A stretch of 64,000 bases of DNA from Sphaerisporangium rufum (GCF_016863395.1 NZ_BOOU01000053.1:62001-126000), one strand, 5' to 3'; positions 23,243-35,262 are shown, counted from the stretch's first letter. Program-made: numbers and translations. The notes: generated by a model from the letters alone, not told the origin.

Positions 23243-25741
23243 GTGAAGGCCGTCGTGATGGCGGGCGGGGAGGGCACTCGGCTGCGGCCGATGACCGCCA
23301 ACCAGCCCAAACCCCTGCTCCCGGTGGTCAACCGTCCCATCATGGAGCACGTGCTGCGGCTGCTGAAGCGGCACGGCTTCACCGAGACGGTCGTCACCGT
23401 GCAGTTCCTGGCCGCGCTGGTGCGCAACTACTTCGGCGACGGCGGCGAGCTGGGCATGCGCCTGCACTACGCGACCGAGGAGATCCCGCTCGGCACGGCG
23501 GGCAGCGTCAAGAACGCGGCCGACAAGCTGCGGGACGAGCGCTTCCTGGTCATCTCCGGCGATGCGCTCACCGACATCGACCTGACCGACATGATCAGGT
23601 TCCACGAGGAGAACGGCGCGCTGGTCACCATCGGCCTCAAGCGGGTGCCGAACCCGCTGGAGTTCGGCATCATCATCGTCGACGACCACGGCCGGGTGCA
23701 GCGGTTCCTGGAGAAGCCCACCTGGGGCCAGGTGTTCTCCGACACGGTGAACACCGGCGTGTACGTCATGGAGCCCGAGGTGCTGGACGAGGTGGCCGGC
23801 GGCGTGCCGGTCGACTGGTCCGCCGACGTCTTCCCGCGCCTGCTGGCCCGGGGCGCCCCGCTGTACGGATACGTGGCGAGCGGTTACTGGGAGGACGTCG
23901 GCACCCACGAGAGCTACCTGAAGGCGCAGGCCGACGCCCTGTCGGGCCGGGTGCGGCTGGACGCCGACGGGTTCGAGCTGTCCCCGGGCGTGTGGGTCGC
24001 CGAAGGCGCCTCGGTGGACCCGGACGCGGTGTTGAAGGGCCCGCTCTACATCGGCGGGTACGCCAAGGTCGAGGCGGGCGCCGAGCTGCGCGAGTTCACC
24101 GTGCTGGGCGACAACGTCGTGGTCAAGGAGGGCGCCTTCCTGCACCGCGCGGTGGTGCACGACAACGTCTACGTCGGCTCGCGCGCCCACCTGCGCGGCT
24201 GCGTGATCGGCAAGAACACCGACGTGATGGCCGGCGCCCGGATCGAGGAGAACGCGATCGTCGGCGACGAGTGCGTGATCGAGTCCGAGGCGTACGTCAC
24301 CTCCGGAGTGAAGATCTATCCGTTCAAGACCATCGAGGCCGGCGCGGTGGTCAACACCAGCGTGATCTGGGAGTCGCGCGGCCAGCGCAGCCTGTTCGGC
24401 CAGCGCGGCGTCTCCGGCCTGGTGAACGTGGAGATCACCCCGGAGCTGTGCGTGCGGCTGGCCAGCGCCTACGCCACCACCCTGAAGAAGGGCGTCTCGG
24501 TCGTCACCTCCCGCGACGGCTCGCGGGCGGCCCGGGCCCTCAAGCGCGCGGTCATCAGCGCGCTCACCGCCAGCGCGATCAACGTCCTGGACCTGGAGGC
24601 GACGCCGCTGCCGGTGGCCCGCTTCCACACCTCCAAGGAGACGGTGTCGGGCGGCATCGCGCTGCGGACCACCCCGGGCGACCCGCAGAGCGTCGACATC
24701 ATCTTCATGGACGAGAACGGCGCCGACCTGTCGCAGAACGCCCAGCGCAAGCTGGAGCGGGTCTTTTCCCGGCAGGAGTTCCGGCGGGCCTTCCCCGGCG
24801 AGATCGCCGACCTCACCTTCCCGGCCAGGGCGGTGGAGGACTACACGCGCGAGCTGCTGCGCTGGGTGGACATGAGCGGCGTGCGGGACGCCGAGATGAA
24901 GGTCGTCATCGACTGCGCGGGGGGCACCGCGGCCCTGGTGCTGCCCAGCCTGCTCGGCCGGGTCGGGGTGGACGTGCTCACCGTCAACAACCGCCTGGAC
25001 GACGCCTCGCCGACCGAGACGCTGGCCGAGCGGCGCCGCGACCTGCAACGGCTGGCCGAGCTGGTCGCCTCCTCCCGGGCGGCCTTCGGCGTCCGCTTCG
25101 ACCCGGTGGGGGAGCGCCTCTCGCTGGTCGACGAGATGGGCCAGCTGATCAGCGAGGAGCGCGCCCAGCTGGTGGTCCTCGACCTGGTCGCCGCCGAGCG
25201 CCGCGGCGGCCGGGTGGCGGTGCCGGTGACCACCACCCGGGTCGCCGAGCAGGTCTGCCGATTCCACGGCGCGCAGGTGCAGTGGACGCCGACCACGGTG
25301 GACGCGCTGACCGCCGCGGCGGCCGACCCCGAGCTGATCTTCGCCGCGGACGGGCGGGGCGGGTTCATCGTGCCGGAGTTCGCGCCGACCGTGGACGGGC
25401 CGGCCGCGTTCCTGCGGCTGCTCGGCCTGGTGGCCCGCACCCGGCTGTCGCTCAGCCAGATCGACGCGCGGATCCCGCAGGCCAGGATGCTCAAACGCAC
25501 GGTCCCCACCCCCTGGGCCGCCAAGGGCGCGGTGATGCGGTCGGTGGTCGAGGCGGCCGACGGGCACCGGCTGGACACCACCGACGGTGTGCGGGTGGTG
25601 CACGACGACGGCTGGGCGCTGATCCTGCCCGACCCGGCCGAGGCGGTGACCCACCTGTGGGCCGAGGGTGACGACATCGATGTCGCCCAGGCGTTGCTGG
25701 AGCGGTGGGCACGCGTCGTCGAGCACGCGGTCGGCACCTGA
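23243..25741 (+). CDS. Sugar nucleotidyltransferase-phosphomannomutase fusion
   Basis: 832 aa, annotated in actinobacteria as mannose-1-phosphate guanylyltransferase. Residues 1-235 are a nucleotidyltransferase ([44 protein letters not shown]); 250-370 are hexapeptide left-handed beta-helix repeats; 380-832 are a phosphoglucomutase/phosphomannomutase domain. In the mutase domain the phosphoserine loop (usually TASHNP) reads LRTTPGDPQ and the metal loop (usually DGDGDR) reads [10 protein letters not shown], so mutase chemistry is probably lost and the domain may be regulatory. GTG 23243 follows GGGAGGGTG. Likely product NDP-mannose or NDP-glucose for cell-envelope glycans. Confidence 0.85.
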   Translation: MKAVVMAGGEGTRLRPMTANQPKPLLPVVNRPIMEHVLRLLKRHGFTETVVTVQFLAALVRNYFGDGGELGMRLHYATEEIPLGTAGSVKNAADKLRDERFLVISGDALTDIDLTDMIRFHEENGALVTIGLKRVPNPLEFGIIIVDDHGRVQRFLEKPTWGQVFSDTVNTGVYVMEPEVLDEVAGGVPVDWSADVFPRLLARGAPLYGYVASGYWEDVGTHESYLKAQADALSGRVRLDADGFELSPGVWVAEGASVDPDAVLKGPLYIGGYAKVEAGAELREFTVLGDNVVVKEGAFLHRAVVHDNVYVGSRAHLRGCVIGKNTDVMAGARIEENAIVGDECVIESEAYVTSGVKIYPFKTIEAGAVVNTSVIWESRGQRSLFGQRGVSGLVNVEITPELCVRLASAYATTLKKGVSVVTSRDGSRAARALKRAVISALTASAINVLDLEATPLPVARFHTSKETVSGGIALRTTPGDPQSVDIIFMDENGADLSQNAQRKLERVFSRQEFRRAFPGEIADLTFPARAVEDYTRELLRWVDMSGVRDAEMKVVIDCAGGTAALVLPSLLGRVGVDVLTVNNRLDDASPTETLAERRRDLQRLAELVASSRAAFGVRFDPVGERLSLVDEMGQLISEERAQLVVLDLVAAERRGGRVAVPVTTTRVAEQVCRFHGAQVQWTPTTVDALTAAAADPELIFAADGRGGFIVPEFAPTVDGPAAFLRLLGLVARTRLSLSQIDARIPQARMLKRTVPTPWAAKGAVMRSVVEAADGHRLDTTDGVRVVHDDGWALILPDPAEAVTHLWAEGDDIDVAQALLERWARVVEHAVGT

Positions 25742-26120
25742 ATGGGGTGCCGGCGGCGGGACACGCCGCCGAATCGGTGGGATCTTCTGGTGCGAACAGC
25801 CTGATTATCGGCAAATTCGAACGGCGTGCCGGATGGACCATGAGCGCGATGGGACGGTAGCTTTGGACCGGCGCGGCGAGCCGAGTCGGAGGGAGGGCGA
25901 GCGCCGGCAGGATGCGGACGCGAGCCCCCCGTCGCCGAGGACCCGAGCCAGCCTCACCACACCCGTCCGAACACATGGGCGTGCCCTCGCCTTGACCAGT
26001 GCCTCTCATCAGCGTAAGTTGCGGCATTCGCAGTCTGAGCAACCATGAGAAGCGAAGAGCCGGGGGACACCGTTCACAGCACCGTCGCCGCGACTTCGCG
26101 GTAGGAGGACGAGCCGATCG
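25742..26120 (+). promoter_or_regulatory. Upstream region of garA with strong promoter
   Basis: No gene seen in these 379 bp. A near-consensus sigma-70 promoter is present: -35 TTGACC at 25992-25997, 17-bp spacer, -10 TAAGTT at 26015-26020, giving a start near 26027 and a leader of roughly 95 nt before garA. Confidence 0.6.
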
Positions 26121-26627
26121 ATGCCGAGCGTCTACTGCACGCAGTGCGGTCATGCCAACCCCGATGACGCCCGTTTCTGTTCACGGTGCGGCTCGCCGCT
26201 GAATCGTGTCGAGAGCAGCACGCCAGGGGACACCACCTCGACGATCTCGCTCACCGGGATCGAGGCGATGGACTCCGATGCGACGGGACAGACGCTCCTT
26301 CCCGACCGGGCGGCGGTCGAGCAGCTGCCCCCGGGCACGGCGCTGCTGGTGGTCATGCGCGGCCCGAACGCCGGGAGCCGGTTCCTGCTCGACAGCGACC
26401 TCACCACCGCCGGCCGCCATCCGGAGAGCGACATCTTCCTGGACGACGTGACCGTCTCCCGCCGGCACGCCGAGTTCTACCGCCGGGGTGACTACTTCAC
26501 CGCCCGCGACGTCGGCAGCCTCAACGGCCTCTACGTCAACCGCGAGCGCATCGAGGAGCAGCCCCTCACCGGCGGCGACGAGGTTCAGATCGGCAAGTTC
26601 CGGCTGGTGTTCCTCACGCGTGGGTGA
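26121..26627 (+). CDS. garA: Zinc-ribbon FHA protein, GarA/OdhI-like
   Basis: 168 aa. A zinc ribbon (C6, C9, C20, C23) precedes a linker with the phospho-acceptor motif DTTS (T38/T39), then an FHA domain (about 72-165) with GRHPESD, SRRHAEF and SLNGLYVN. In mycobacteria and corynebacteria the homologue is phosphorylated on the threonine pair by Pkn kinases, which makes it bind its own FHA domain and stop inhibiting 2-oxoglutarate dehydrogenase and regulating glutamate enzymes. The zinc ribbon is an extension seen in many other actinobacteria. The order FHA, MerR, DUF151, MerR, glycine cleavage gene is the same as at Rv1827-Rv1832 of M. tuberculosis, which supports the symbol. Confidence 0.85.
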   Translation: MPSVYCTQCGHANPDDARFCSRCGSPLNRVESSTPGDTTSTISLTGIEAMDSDATGQTLLPDRAAVEQLPPGTALLVVMRGPNAGSRFLLDSDLTTAGRHPESDIFLDDVTVSRRHAEFYRRGDYFTARDVGSLNGLYVNRERIEEQPLTGGDEVQIGKFRLVFLTRG

Positions 26628-26639
26628 CGGGGCACGGTG

Positions 26640-27320
26640 ATGGGGGCGCCTGCCGCGAGGGCGTTCATGAGCATCGGGGAGGTCCTGGAGATCCTCCGGG
26701 CCGAGTTCCCCGACGTCACCGTCTCCAAGATCCGGTTCCTGGAGGGCGAGGGGCTCATCGAGCCGCAGCGCTCGCCCTCGGGGTACCGCAAGTTCAGCCA
26801 CGCGGACGTCGAGCGGCTGCGGTACATCCTGACCGCGCAGCGGGACCGCTACCTCCCGCTGCGCGTGATCAAAGATCATCTGGACACCGGCCGGCCGGAC
26901 GGGGCCGCCGGCGCGCGGCCGCGGGCGGTCGGCGCCGAGGCCGCCCCGGCCGAGGTGCGGCTCAGCCGGGCCGAACTGCTGGAGGCGGCCGGGCTGGCGG
27001 AGGAGACGCTGGCCCAGCTGGAGGACTACGGGCTGGTCACCCCGGTGGCCCGCTGGTACGACGCCGAGGCCCTCACCGTGGCCCGCGTCTCGGGCGTGCT
27101 GGCCGGTTTCGGCCTGTACCCCCGCCACCTGCGGGTGCTCAAGGCGGCGGCCGAGCGGGAGGCCGGCCTGGTGGAGCAGGCGGTGGCGCCGCTGCAGCGG
27201 CGCCGGGCCCCGGGGGCCGCGGCGCGGGCCGAGGAGGCCGCCCGTGAGCTGTCCGGTCTGCTGCGGGAACTGCACGCCGCCCTGGTACGCGGGGGCCTCA
27301 AGGGCGTTCTGGGCCGCTGA
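26640..27320 (+). CDS. ftsR: MerR-family regulator, FtsR-like
   Basis: 226 aa. N-terminal winged HTH MSIGEVLEILRAEFPDVTVSKIRFLEGEGLIEPQRSPSGYRKF with YLPLRVIKDHL, the signature of Rv1828/Cg1631. In Corynebacterium this protein, FtsR, activates ftsZ, so it may couple division to the neighbouring metabolic genes. The C-terminal half is a helical effector-like domain with no cysteines for metal sensing. ATG 26640 is used because homologues have the same short N-terminal extension; ATG 26667 is the alternative. It lies 12 nt after garA. Confidence 0.82.
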   Translation: MGAPAARAFMSIGEVLEILRAEFPDVTVSKIRFLEGEGLIEPQRSPSGYRKFSHADVERLRYILTAQRDRYLPLRVIKDHLDTGRPDGAAGARPRAVGAEAAPAEVRLSRAELLEAAGLAEETLAQLEDYGLVTPVARWYDAEALTVARVSGVLAGFGLYPRHLRVLKAAAEREAGLVEQAVAPLQRRRAPGAAARAEEAARELSGLLRELHAALVRGGLKGVLGR

Positions 27321-27453
27321 CGGAGTCGCCCGGTCAATCAGCGCCGCGAGGATGTTACGTTGAGTTTTGCGGCGATGGTCACGCCGCGAGCCGAGAGCCC
27401 CCGCAGGGCCGGTCCCGGGCCGGCACTCGCGAGCCGACGAGACGGAGCCGCCT

Positions 27454-27924
27454 GTGTTGCAGATGGAGGTCGTGGGCGTACGCGTGGAGATGCCCACCAA
27501 CCAGCCCATCGTCCTGCTCAAGGAGGCGAAGGGGGAGCGTTACCTGCCGATCTGGATCGGCATGACCGAGGCGACGGCCATCGCGCTGGCGCAGGCCGAG
27601 GAGCCGCCGCCCCGGCCGCTGACCCATGATCTGTTCAAGGACGTGATCGAGGCGCTCGGGGTGCGGTTGCAGACCGTCAACATCGTCGCGCTGCGCGACG
27701 GCATCTTCTTCGCCGACCTGGTGTTCTCCAACGGGGTGGAGGTGAGCGCCCGGCCGTCGGACTCGATCGCGCTGGCCCTGCGCACCGGTGCGGGGATCTT
27801 CGCGAGCGAGGACGTCGTCCGCGAGGCCGGAGTGATCATCCCCGACGACCAGGAGGACGAGGTCGAGAAGTTCCGGGAGTTCCTTGACACGATCACCCCG
27901 GAGGACTTCGGGCGGGCGGGATAG
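27454..27924 (+). CDS. DUF151 bifunctional nuclease-family protein
   Basis: 156 aa. Pattern MEVVGVRVEMPTNQPIVLLKEAKGERYLPIWIG, ATAIALA, PLTHDLFKDVIEALG and DSIALALRTGAGIFASEDVV marks the DUF151 family (BFN domain), linked in plants to nuclease activity and in Thermotoga to a dimeric structure; its role in actinobacteria is not settled. The C-terminus is acidic (DDQEDEVEKF). GTG 27454 is chosen because the domain starts three codons later. Conserved position between the two MerR genes. Confidence 0.85.
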   Translation: MLQMEVVGVRVEMPTNQPIVLLKEAKGERYLPIWIGMTEATAIALAQAEEPPPRPLTHDLFKDVIEALGVRLQTVNIVALRDGIFFADLVFSNGVEVSARPSDSIALALRTGAGIFASEDVVREAGVIIPDDQEDEVEKFREFLDTITPEDFGRAG

Positions 27925-28071
27925 TCATATCGGGCATTTACGCTTCACGACGCGCCGGGCGGGATCGTTGACTGAGCATCCGACCGGTCCTACGGTGCAA
28001 GGGAACCCACGGTTGTAATTCACGAACCCCCAGATCAGGCCGTGGGATGAGAGAAAGCCGGAGGTCCGCAA

Positions 28072-28695
28072 GTGGCGGTCAGCAGCGGCGAGGGAAAGAC
28101 GGCCGGCCCGCATGATCCGGCGCGACGCGAGTCGGCGCGGGAGCGTGCGGGCGAGCAGGGGCTGTTGTTCGATGATCGGCCGGCGTCCCTGCCGGCCGAC
28201 GTGGGATACCGCGGCCCCACGGCCTGCTCGGCGGCCGGCATCACATACCGGCAGCTCGACTACTGGGCCCGCACCCAGCTCGTCGAGCCGTCGGTGCGGC
28301 CGGCGCAGGGGTCGGGGTCACAGCGGCTCTACGGCTTCCGCGACATCCTCGTGCTCAAGGTGGTCAAGCGCCTGCTCGACACCGGGGTGTCCTTGCAGCA
28401 GATCCGCACCGCCGTGCAGCACCTCAGGGAGCGCGGGGTCGACGACCTGGCGCAGATCACCCTGATGAGCGACGGCGTGAGCGTCTACGAGTGCACCTCG
28501 GCCGACGAGGTGATCGACCTGCTGGAGGGCGGCCAGGGCGTGTTCGGCATCGCCCTGGGCGGCGTGTGGCGCGAGGTCGAGGGGTCGCTGGCGGAGCTGC
28601 CGGGGGAACGGGCGGAGCCGGCCGATCACGGGGGGCCGGCCGAGCACCCCGGTGACGAGCTGGCTCGGCGCCGCAGGGCCCGTCGCACGGGCTGA
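28072..28695 (+). CDS. MerR-family regulator (Rv1830-like)
   Basis: 207 aa. A disordered N-terminus of about 45 residues precedes the winged HTH GPTACSAAGITYRQLDYWARTQLVEPSVRPAQGSGSQRLYGFRDILVLKVVKRLLDTGVSLQQIRTAV (positions about 48-115), then a helical domain ending in a charged tail. No metal-binding cysteine cluster. GTG 28072 follows GGAGG. It is the last gene before the glycine riboswitch, in the position of Rv1830 in mycobacteria, where this regulator is implicated in cell division or growth control; effector unknown. Confidence 0.82.
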   Translation: MAVSSGEGKTAGPHDPARRESARERAGEQGLLFDDRPASLPADVGYRGPTACSAAGITYRQLDYWARTQLVEPSVRPAQGSGSQRLYGFRDILVLKVVKRLLDTGVSLQQIRTAVQHLRERGVDDLAQITLMSDGVSVYECTSADEVIDLLEGGQGVFGIALGGVWREVEGSLAELPGERAEPADHGGPAEHPGDELARRRRARRTG

Positions 28696-28826
28696 GACGT
28701 TCTCGGGGAGCGGGGGCGCCGGGCGGTCCCGCCGATGGTGGGGCGCCGACTCCGGCATACCGGTGGATAGGGGTATCCCTGGTCGCGGGGCGAGACGGTA
28801 CCATTGAGCCAAGGCTGACGACCCTG

Positions 28827-29062
28827 TGCGGGAGAGACCAGGGTGCGAGCCGGTCTCGCGCCCAGCGGCGTGGTGCCGGTGAGCGCCGCTGGCGCCGAAG
28901 GAGCAACCTCCCCGGAATCTCTCAGGCACCCGTACCGCACAGGCGAGGCGCCTCTGGAAAGTAGACGTGCCCGCCAGGCGTGTCTCACCGACGGTGCAAA
29001 TCCCGAAATCAGGGATGAAGCTCTCAGGTCGCGATGCACATATCGCGCTGACAGAGGGGGAG
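28827..29062 (+). ncRNA. Tandem glycine riboswitch
   Basis: Two adjoining aptamers are recognisable. Aptamer I (about 28827-28962) has GCGGGAGAGACC, CGCCGAAGGAGCAA, GAATCTCTCAGGCACCC and CTCTGGAAAG, with an extended stem made of CCAGCGGCG and CGCCGCTGG. Aptamer II (about 28963-29062) has CACCGACGGTGCAAAT, GAAGCTCTCAGGT and GACAGAGGGGGA. It precedes gcvP, as expected for a switch that turns on glycine cleavage when glycine is abundant. Downstream, AGACC (29061-29065) and GGTCT (29091-29095) can pair just before the AGGAGG of gcvP, a possible expression platform. Confidence 0.92.
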
Positions 29063-29115
29063 ACCCGGTACTCGCGCGCGCCCAGCGCCCGGTCTCGAAC
29101 CTCCAGGAGGGCCCC

Positions 29116-31977
<2,862 letters not shown>

Positions 31978-32087
31978 CCGTCACGCCCCAGGCGATCATC
32001 CGGATCGGCATAATATGTCGGGCGCGAGCGCGCGCCCGCCGCCGATCGGCCCGGGCCCCTGCCGATCCGGAGATGAGGTCGTTGGTG

Positions 32088-32918
32088 ATGGCGGCGCACG
32101 AGGTGGAGTCCGGACGGCCGATCGACGACGCGCGCCGGCTGGCCGAGGACGGTGACCTCGACGCGGCGGCGGAGATCTTCACCCGGCTGGTCGCCGACGA
32201 GGGCGCGGCCGACCGCGCCCAGGCGGCGGTCGGCCTCGCCGTGGTGCTGGAGAAACGCGGTGACCTGACCGGCGCCCGGGCGGCGGCCCGGGCGGCGCTG
32301 GCCACCGGGCATCCCGAGTACGCGGCGCAGGCGGCCTGCCTGCTGGCCCGCGGCTTCGAGCGCGAAGGCCTGGCCGACCAGGCACGCGCCGCCTGGCAGG
32401 CGGTCATCGGGGTCGGCACGCCCGCCTACCTGCCCGCCGCCCACCTCGGGCTGGCCCGGATCGCCGCCGAGGAGGACGACGGCGCGGTGGCCGAGGAGGA
32501 ACTGCGCGCCGCGCTGGCCACCGGGGACCCCGAGGCGGGGTCGCACGCGGCCCAGATGCTGGCCGAGCACCTGCTGGCCGCCGGCGAGCCGGGTGCCGCG
32601 GCCGACGCGCTGCTGGACGCGCTCGCCCTGCCGGGCGCCGCCGACCCCGGGCGGTTACGGGTGCTGCTCGGCATGGCGCACCTGGACATGGCCTGTGGCG
32701 AGTTCGCGGCCGCCGCCGGCGAGCCGGGTGATGTGGACGGCGCCGCGCTCGCGATCGAGCTGCTGGCCCGAACCCTGCCGCTGCGCGGCCGGGACGAGGA
32801 CGCCGAGGCGGTCTGGTCGTACGGTCTGGACCATCCCGACGAGGCGGTCGCCGAGCAGGTACGGCTGCGCCTGCGGCGCGGGGACGACCCCGCGCCCGGC
32901 GCCGGTCCGCAGGCGTAG
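32088..32918 (+). CDS. Tetratricopeptide-like repeat protein
   Basis: 276 aa soluble helical protein. Repeating 34-36-residue units are visible (for example ARRLAEDGDLDAAAEIFTRLVAD, AVVLEKRGDLTGARAAARAALATG, LARGFEREGLADQARAAWQAVIG, LARIAAEEDDGAVAEEELRAALATG), the TPR/Sel1-like pattern of small-Ala-Gly helices. Such proteins are scaffolds; the partner is unknown. ATG 32088 has GAGG ten bases upstream; ATG 32073 is an alternative in frame. It lies 110 bp after gcvP. Confidence 0.7.
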   Translation: MAAHEVESGRPIDDARRLAEDGDLDAAAEIFTRLVADEGAADRAQAAVGLAVVLEKRGDLTGARAAARAALATGHPEYAAQAACLLARGFEREGLADQARAAWQAVIGVGTPAYLPAAHLGLARIAAEEDDGAVAEEELRAALATGDPEAGSHAAQMLAEHLLAAGEPGAAADALLDALALPGAADPGRLRVLLGMAHLDMACGEFAAAAGEPGDVDGAALAIELLARTLPLRGRDEDAEAVWSYGLDHPDEAVAEQVRLRLRRGDDPAPGAGPQA

Positions 32919-32934
32919 CGCGCGGTGGCCGGGG

Positions 32935-33321
32935 TCAGTGGCGGCGGCGGCCCACGGCGACGGCCATGTTGACCAGCACGATCCCGATCCAGGTGATCAG
33001 CAGGCCGACCATGCCGGAGGCGTCCGCCGCGATCGCGGTCAGCGGCACGCCGATGCCCAGCGAGCCGAGTGCCACCGGGATGGTCGGGTCGGTCTGCTTG
33101 CGGGGCTGCTGGGGCGGCACCGGGCCCCCGTAGCCGTGGTGCCCGCCCGGGTGATGGCCGCCCTGCTGGGCCGCCACCTCCTGGCGGATGCGCGTGTCGA
33201 TCGCGGCGTCCATCTTGTGAAGGAAGGACTCGATCAGCGCGTTGTCGTATTCGGGGCCGAGATCCCGGCGGGCCTCCACGGTGGCGCGCAGCTCGTCATG
33301 GGGGAGTGTATTGTCCGGCAC
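32935..33321 (-). CDS. Small membrane protein with His/Gly/Pro-rich linker
   Basis: 128 aa. The N-terminal 45 residues are charged and helical (ELRATVEARRDLGPEYDNALIESFLHKMDAAID), a pattern seen in actinobacterial proteins with an SHOCT-like or DUF1707-like leader; then a HHPGGHHGYGGP linker; then two transmembrane helices (VALGSLGIGVPLTAIAA and GLLITWIGIVLVNMAVAV). The GTG 33321 start has GGAGGA unusually close, one base away, so the true start is not certain. Function unknown. Confidence 0.65.
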   Translation of the reverse strand: MPDNTLPHDELRATVEARRDLGPEYDNALIESFLHKMDAAIDTRIRQEVAAQQGGHHPGGHHGYGGPVPPQQPRKQTDPTIPVALGSLGIGVPLTAIAADASGMVGLLITWIGIVLVNMAVAVGRRRH

Positions 33322-33403
33322 TCCTCCAATGTGGCACAGATCGGCGCGCCGTGGGCATCCCCCGCCGGTAGGAAGCGGGTCCTCCGCCGGTACGGTGTGC
33401 GGC

Positions 33404-33997
33404 ATGCGGATCGTGACACCGGCCGGGACGGCGACCGCGGAGATCGACGAGGCGCGCGACCCGCGGTTCTTGTGCGTGTTGACCCATGGGTCGGCCGGGG
33501 GAGTGGAGTCGGCGGACCTGCTGGCCGTGCGGGACGCGGTGACCGCGATCGGCGGCTCGGTGGCCCGGGTCGTCCAGCCCTTCCGGCTGGCCGGCGCCCG
33601 GGCGCCGGGTTCGCCGGAGCGGCAGGACCGGGCGTGGGGGGTCCTGGTGGCGGCGCTGCGCATCCGCTTTCCGGGGCTGCCGCTGGTGCAGGGCGGGCGG
33701 AGCAACGGAGCGCGGGTGGCCTGCCGGACCGCCCGGGCGGTGGGGGCGCGGGCCGCGGTGGCGCTGGCCTTCCCGCTGTGCCCGCCGGGCCGGCCGGATC
33801 GGTCCCGGGCTCCGGAACTGCGGGCGGCGGGGACGGAGGTGCTGGTGGTCGCCGGCGGCCGGGACCGTTTCGGGGTGCCCGAGGCCGCGGACGCGACATC
33901 GCTGGTCGTGCTCCCGGGAGAGGGGCACGACCTCGACCGGGATCCCGCCCGGGTGGGCGAGACCGTGGCCGGCTGGCTGGAGCCGCGGCTCGGCTGA
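33404..33997 (+). CDS. Alpha/beta hydrolase (KANSL3/Tex30-like)
   Basis: 197 aa small alpha/beta hydrolase. FLCVLTHGSAGGVES supplies the oxyanion strand-loop, the nucleophile elbow is GGRSNGAR, and GEGHDLDRDP carries the catalytic His; an Asp in AGGRDRFG is the likely acid. This matches the dienelactone-hydrolase-like Tex30/KANSL3 group; the substrate is not known. A TACGGT -10 box at 33391-33396 lies 7 nt before the ATG, so the mRNA is probably leaderless. Ends 2 bp before the convergent DUF5999 gene. Confidence 0.78.
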   Translation: MRIVTPAGTATAEIDEARDPRFLCVLTHGSAGGVESADLLAVRDAVTAIGGSVARVVQPFRLAGARAPGSPERQDRAWGVLVAALRIRFPGLPLVQGGRSNGARVACRTARAVGARAAVALAFPLCPPGRPDRSRAPELRAAGTEVLVVAGGRDRFGVPEAADATSLVVLPGEGHDLDRDPARVGETVAGWLEPRLG

Positions 33998-33999
33998 AC

Positions 34000-34200
34000 T
34001 CAGGCGGCGCTGACGGCCAGGTCGGTGGGACGGTGCGGAGCGATGACCGCGCCGTCGGGCAGGAGCTCCCCGGTGTCCTCGAAGAGCACGATGCCGTTGC
34101 ACAGCAGGCTCCACCCCTGCTCGGGGTGGGCCGCGATCGTGCGGGCGGCTTCGCGGTCCGGCGCGGTCGTGTCCGGACAGGACGGCTCATGCGGGCACAT
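34000..34200 (-). CDS. DUF5999 family small protein
   Basis: 66 aa. MCPHEPSCPDTTAPDREAAR, then HPEQGWSLLCNGIVLFEDTGELLPDG, is the signature of DUF5999, a small actinobacterial protein with three conserved cysteines (C2, C8 and the one in LLCNG). Function unknown; the cysteines might bind metal. The chosen ATG begins the conserved sequence; upstream codons in frame look non-coding. Confidence 0.85.
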   Translation of the reverse strand: MCPHEPSCPDTTAPDREAARTIAAHPEQGWSLLCNGIVLFEDTGELLPDGAVIAPHRPTDLAVSAA

Positions 34201-34521
34201 CGGCGTGCCTCCGGTTTTCTCTCTCGATCCGGTGCTCGGCCAGGGGCCCCGGAGCCGGCGCCATCGCCGGCCGATTCCCCTCCCCCGTTGGACGAGGACG
34301 AGCGCTGTGTGGTTGACATGTGCGCCACGGCACATCTACAGAGTAAGTGTGCTGCGGGTCACACGCGGGCGACATAGCCCGTTAGGACGGTTTCGATCCT
34401 TCGATTAGGGGGTCCGAGGGGGCCCGAAGGGCTGGTTCGGCGGTGTGACCTGCGACACAAGCGTGCCGCAGGGAAGATAACGGTCCAAGCACGACTCGCC
34501 GCCGGGCGGATAAACGTACGG
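34201..34521. other. Intergenic region with an orphan rightward promoter
   Basis: No gene seen in 321 bp. TTGACA at 34313-34318 followed after 18 bp by TACAGA (34337-34342) resembles a rightward promoter, though no rightward gene follows. The dyad ATGTGC-N6-GCACAT (34318-34335) lies exactly in its spacer. A small RNA or an operator for the leftward DUF5999 gene are possible readings. Confidence 0.35.
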
Positions 34522-35112
34522 TTACGTATCGGCAAGGCCGGCGAGCAGCGCGTCCAGGCCGCGCTCGAAGGCCGCGACCGCCTCCTCGGCCGGCTCGCCG
34601 GCCGCCGCCGGCCCGTCCCCGGCGGCCGCGGCGGCCCAGCCGGAACGCTGGATCTCCACCGCGACGCTGCCCATCACGTACGCGCGCAGCGCGCGCACCG
34701 CGGGTGCCGCGTCGGGGAGGCCGGCCGCGGCCAGCTGCTCGGCCTGCTCGCCGATGGACAGCAGCGCGGCGCCCCGGGGCGGCCGGGTCAGCGCCAGGGC
34801 GAGCACTCCCGGATGGGCCAGCAGCGCCTGGCGGGCGGCGTGCGCCCACGCCCGCGCGACCTGCGGCCAGCCGGACAGGCCGCCCGGGTCGACGTGGACC
34901 GCCGTGACGTGCTCGGCGAGCGCGTCCATCAGCGCGTCCTTGCCGCGCGGCAGGTGGTGGTAGATCGCCATCGCCTCCACCTGCAGGGCGTCGCCGAGGC
35001 GGCGCATGGTCAGGCGGCGCAGGCCCTGGCCGTCGGCGATGTGCAGGGCCGCTTCGATGATGCGATCGCGCGACAGCGGCACGGGAGGTCGTTTCGCAGG
35101 CATGCACGGCAT
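34522..35112 (-). CDS. TetR-family regulator with TetR_C domain
   Basis: 196 aa. HTH: LSRDRIIEAALHIADGQGLRRLTMRRLGDALQVEAMAIYHHLPRGKDALMDALAEHV. Tyr-His-His after the recognition helix and the following PRGKDAL are typical for the tetracycline-repressor-like C-terminal group (TetR_C). The rest is helical ligand-binding domain. A TTAC-TTT-GTAA operator lies 16 bp upstream of the start. It is divergent from the 132-aa gene at 35263. Confidence 0.85.
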   Translation of the reverse strand: MPCMPAKRPPVPLSRDRIIEAALHIADGQGLRRLTMRRLGDALQVEAMAIYHHLPRGKDALMDALAEHVTAVHVDPGGLSGWPQVARAWAHAARQALLAHPGVLALALTRPPRGAALLSIGEQAEQLAAAGLPDAAPAVRALRAYVMGSVAVEIQRSGWAAAAAGDGPAAAGEPAEEAVAAFERGLDALLAGLADT

Positions 35113-35125
35113 GATCCGGCTTCGG

Positions 35126-35139
35126 GCTTACTTTGTAAA
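35126..35139. promoter_or_regulatory. TetR operator TTAC-N3-GTAA
   Basis: CTTACTTTGTAAAG contains the dyad TTAC-TTT-GTAA. It lies between the TetR gene and the divergent 132-aa gene, so autorepression is likely. The half CTTTACAAWGTAR recurs at 50590-50604 and 52276-52290. Confidence 0.5.
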
Positions 35140-35262
35140 GGGCGCCGCGCCTGTAATGGACACCTACGCGGGGGCACCGGCACGAGCGCCACCCGCTCCG
35201 GCGTACGCTATGGCCAGCGAGAAACCGCCGGATCACCGGCGAAAGCCGAGAAAGGGCAGGCG

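Noticed and set aside
23123-25726. Leftward open frame of about 867 codons antisense to the nucleotidyltransferase-mutase gene
   Set aside because: Low-complexity His/Gly/Val composition with no domain; the rightward gene has clear motifs.
34384-34404. Sequence GGTTTCGATCC resembling a tRNA T-arm
   Set aside because: The flanking bases do not form the 5-bp T-stem, and no D-arm, anticodon arm or acceptor stem can be drawn upstream.
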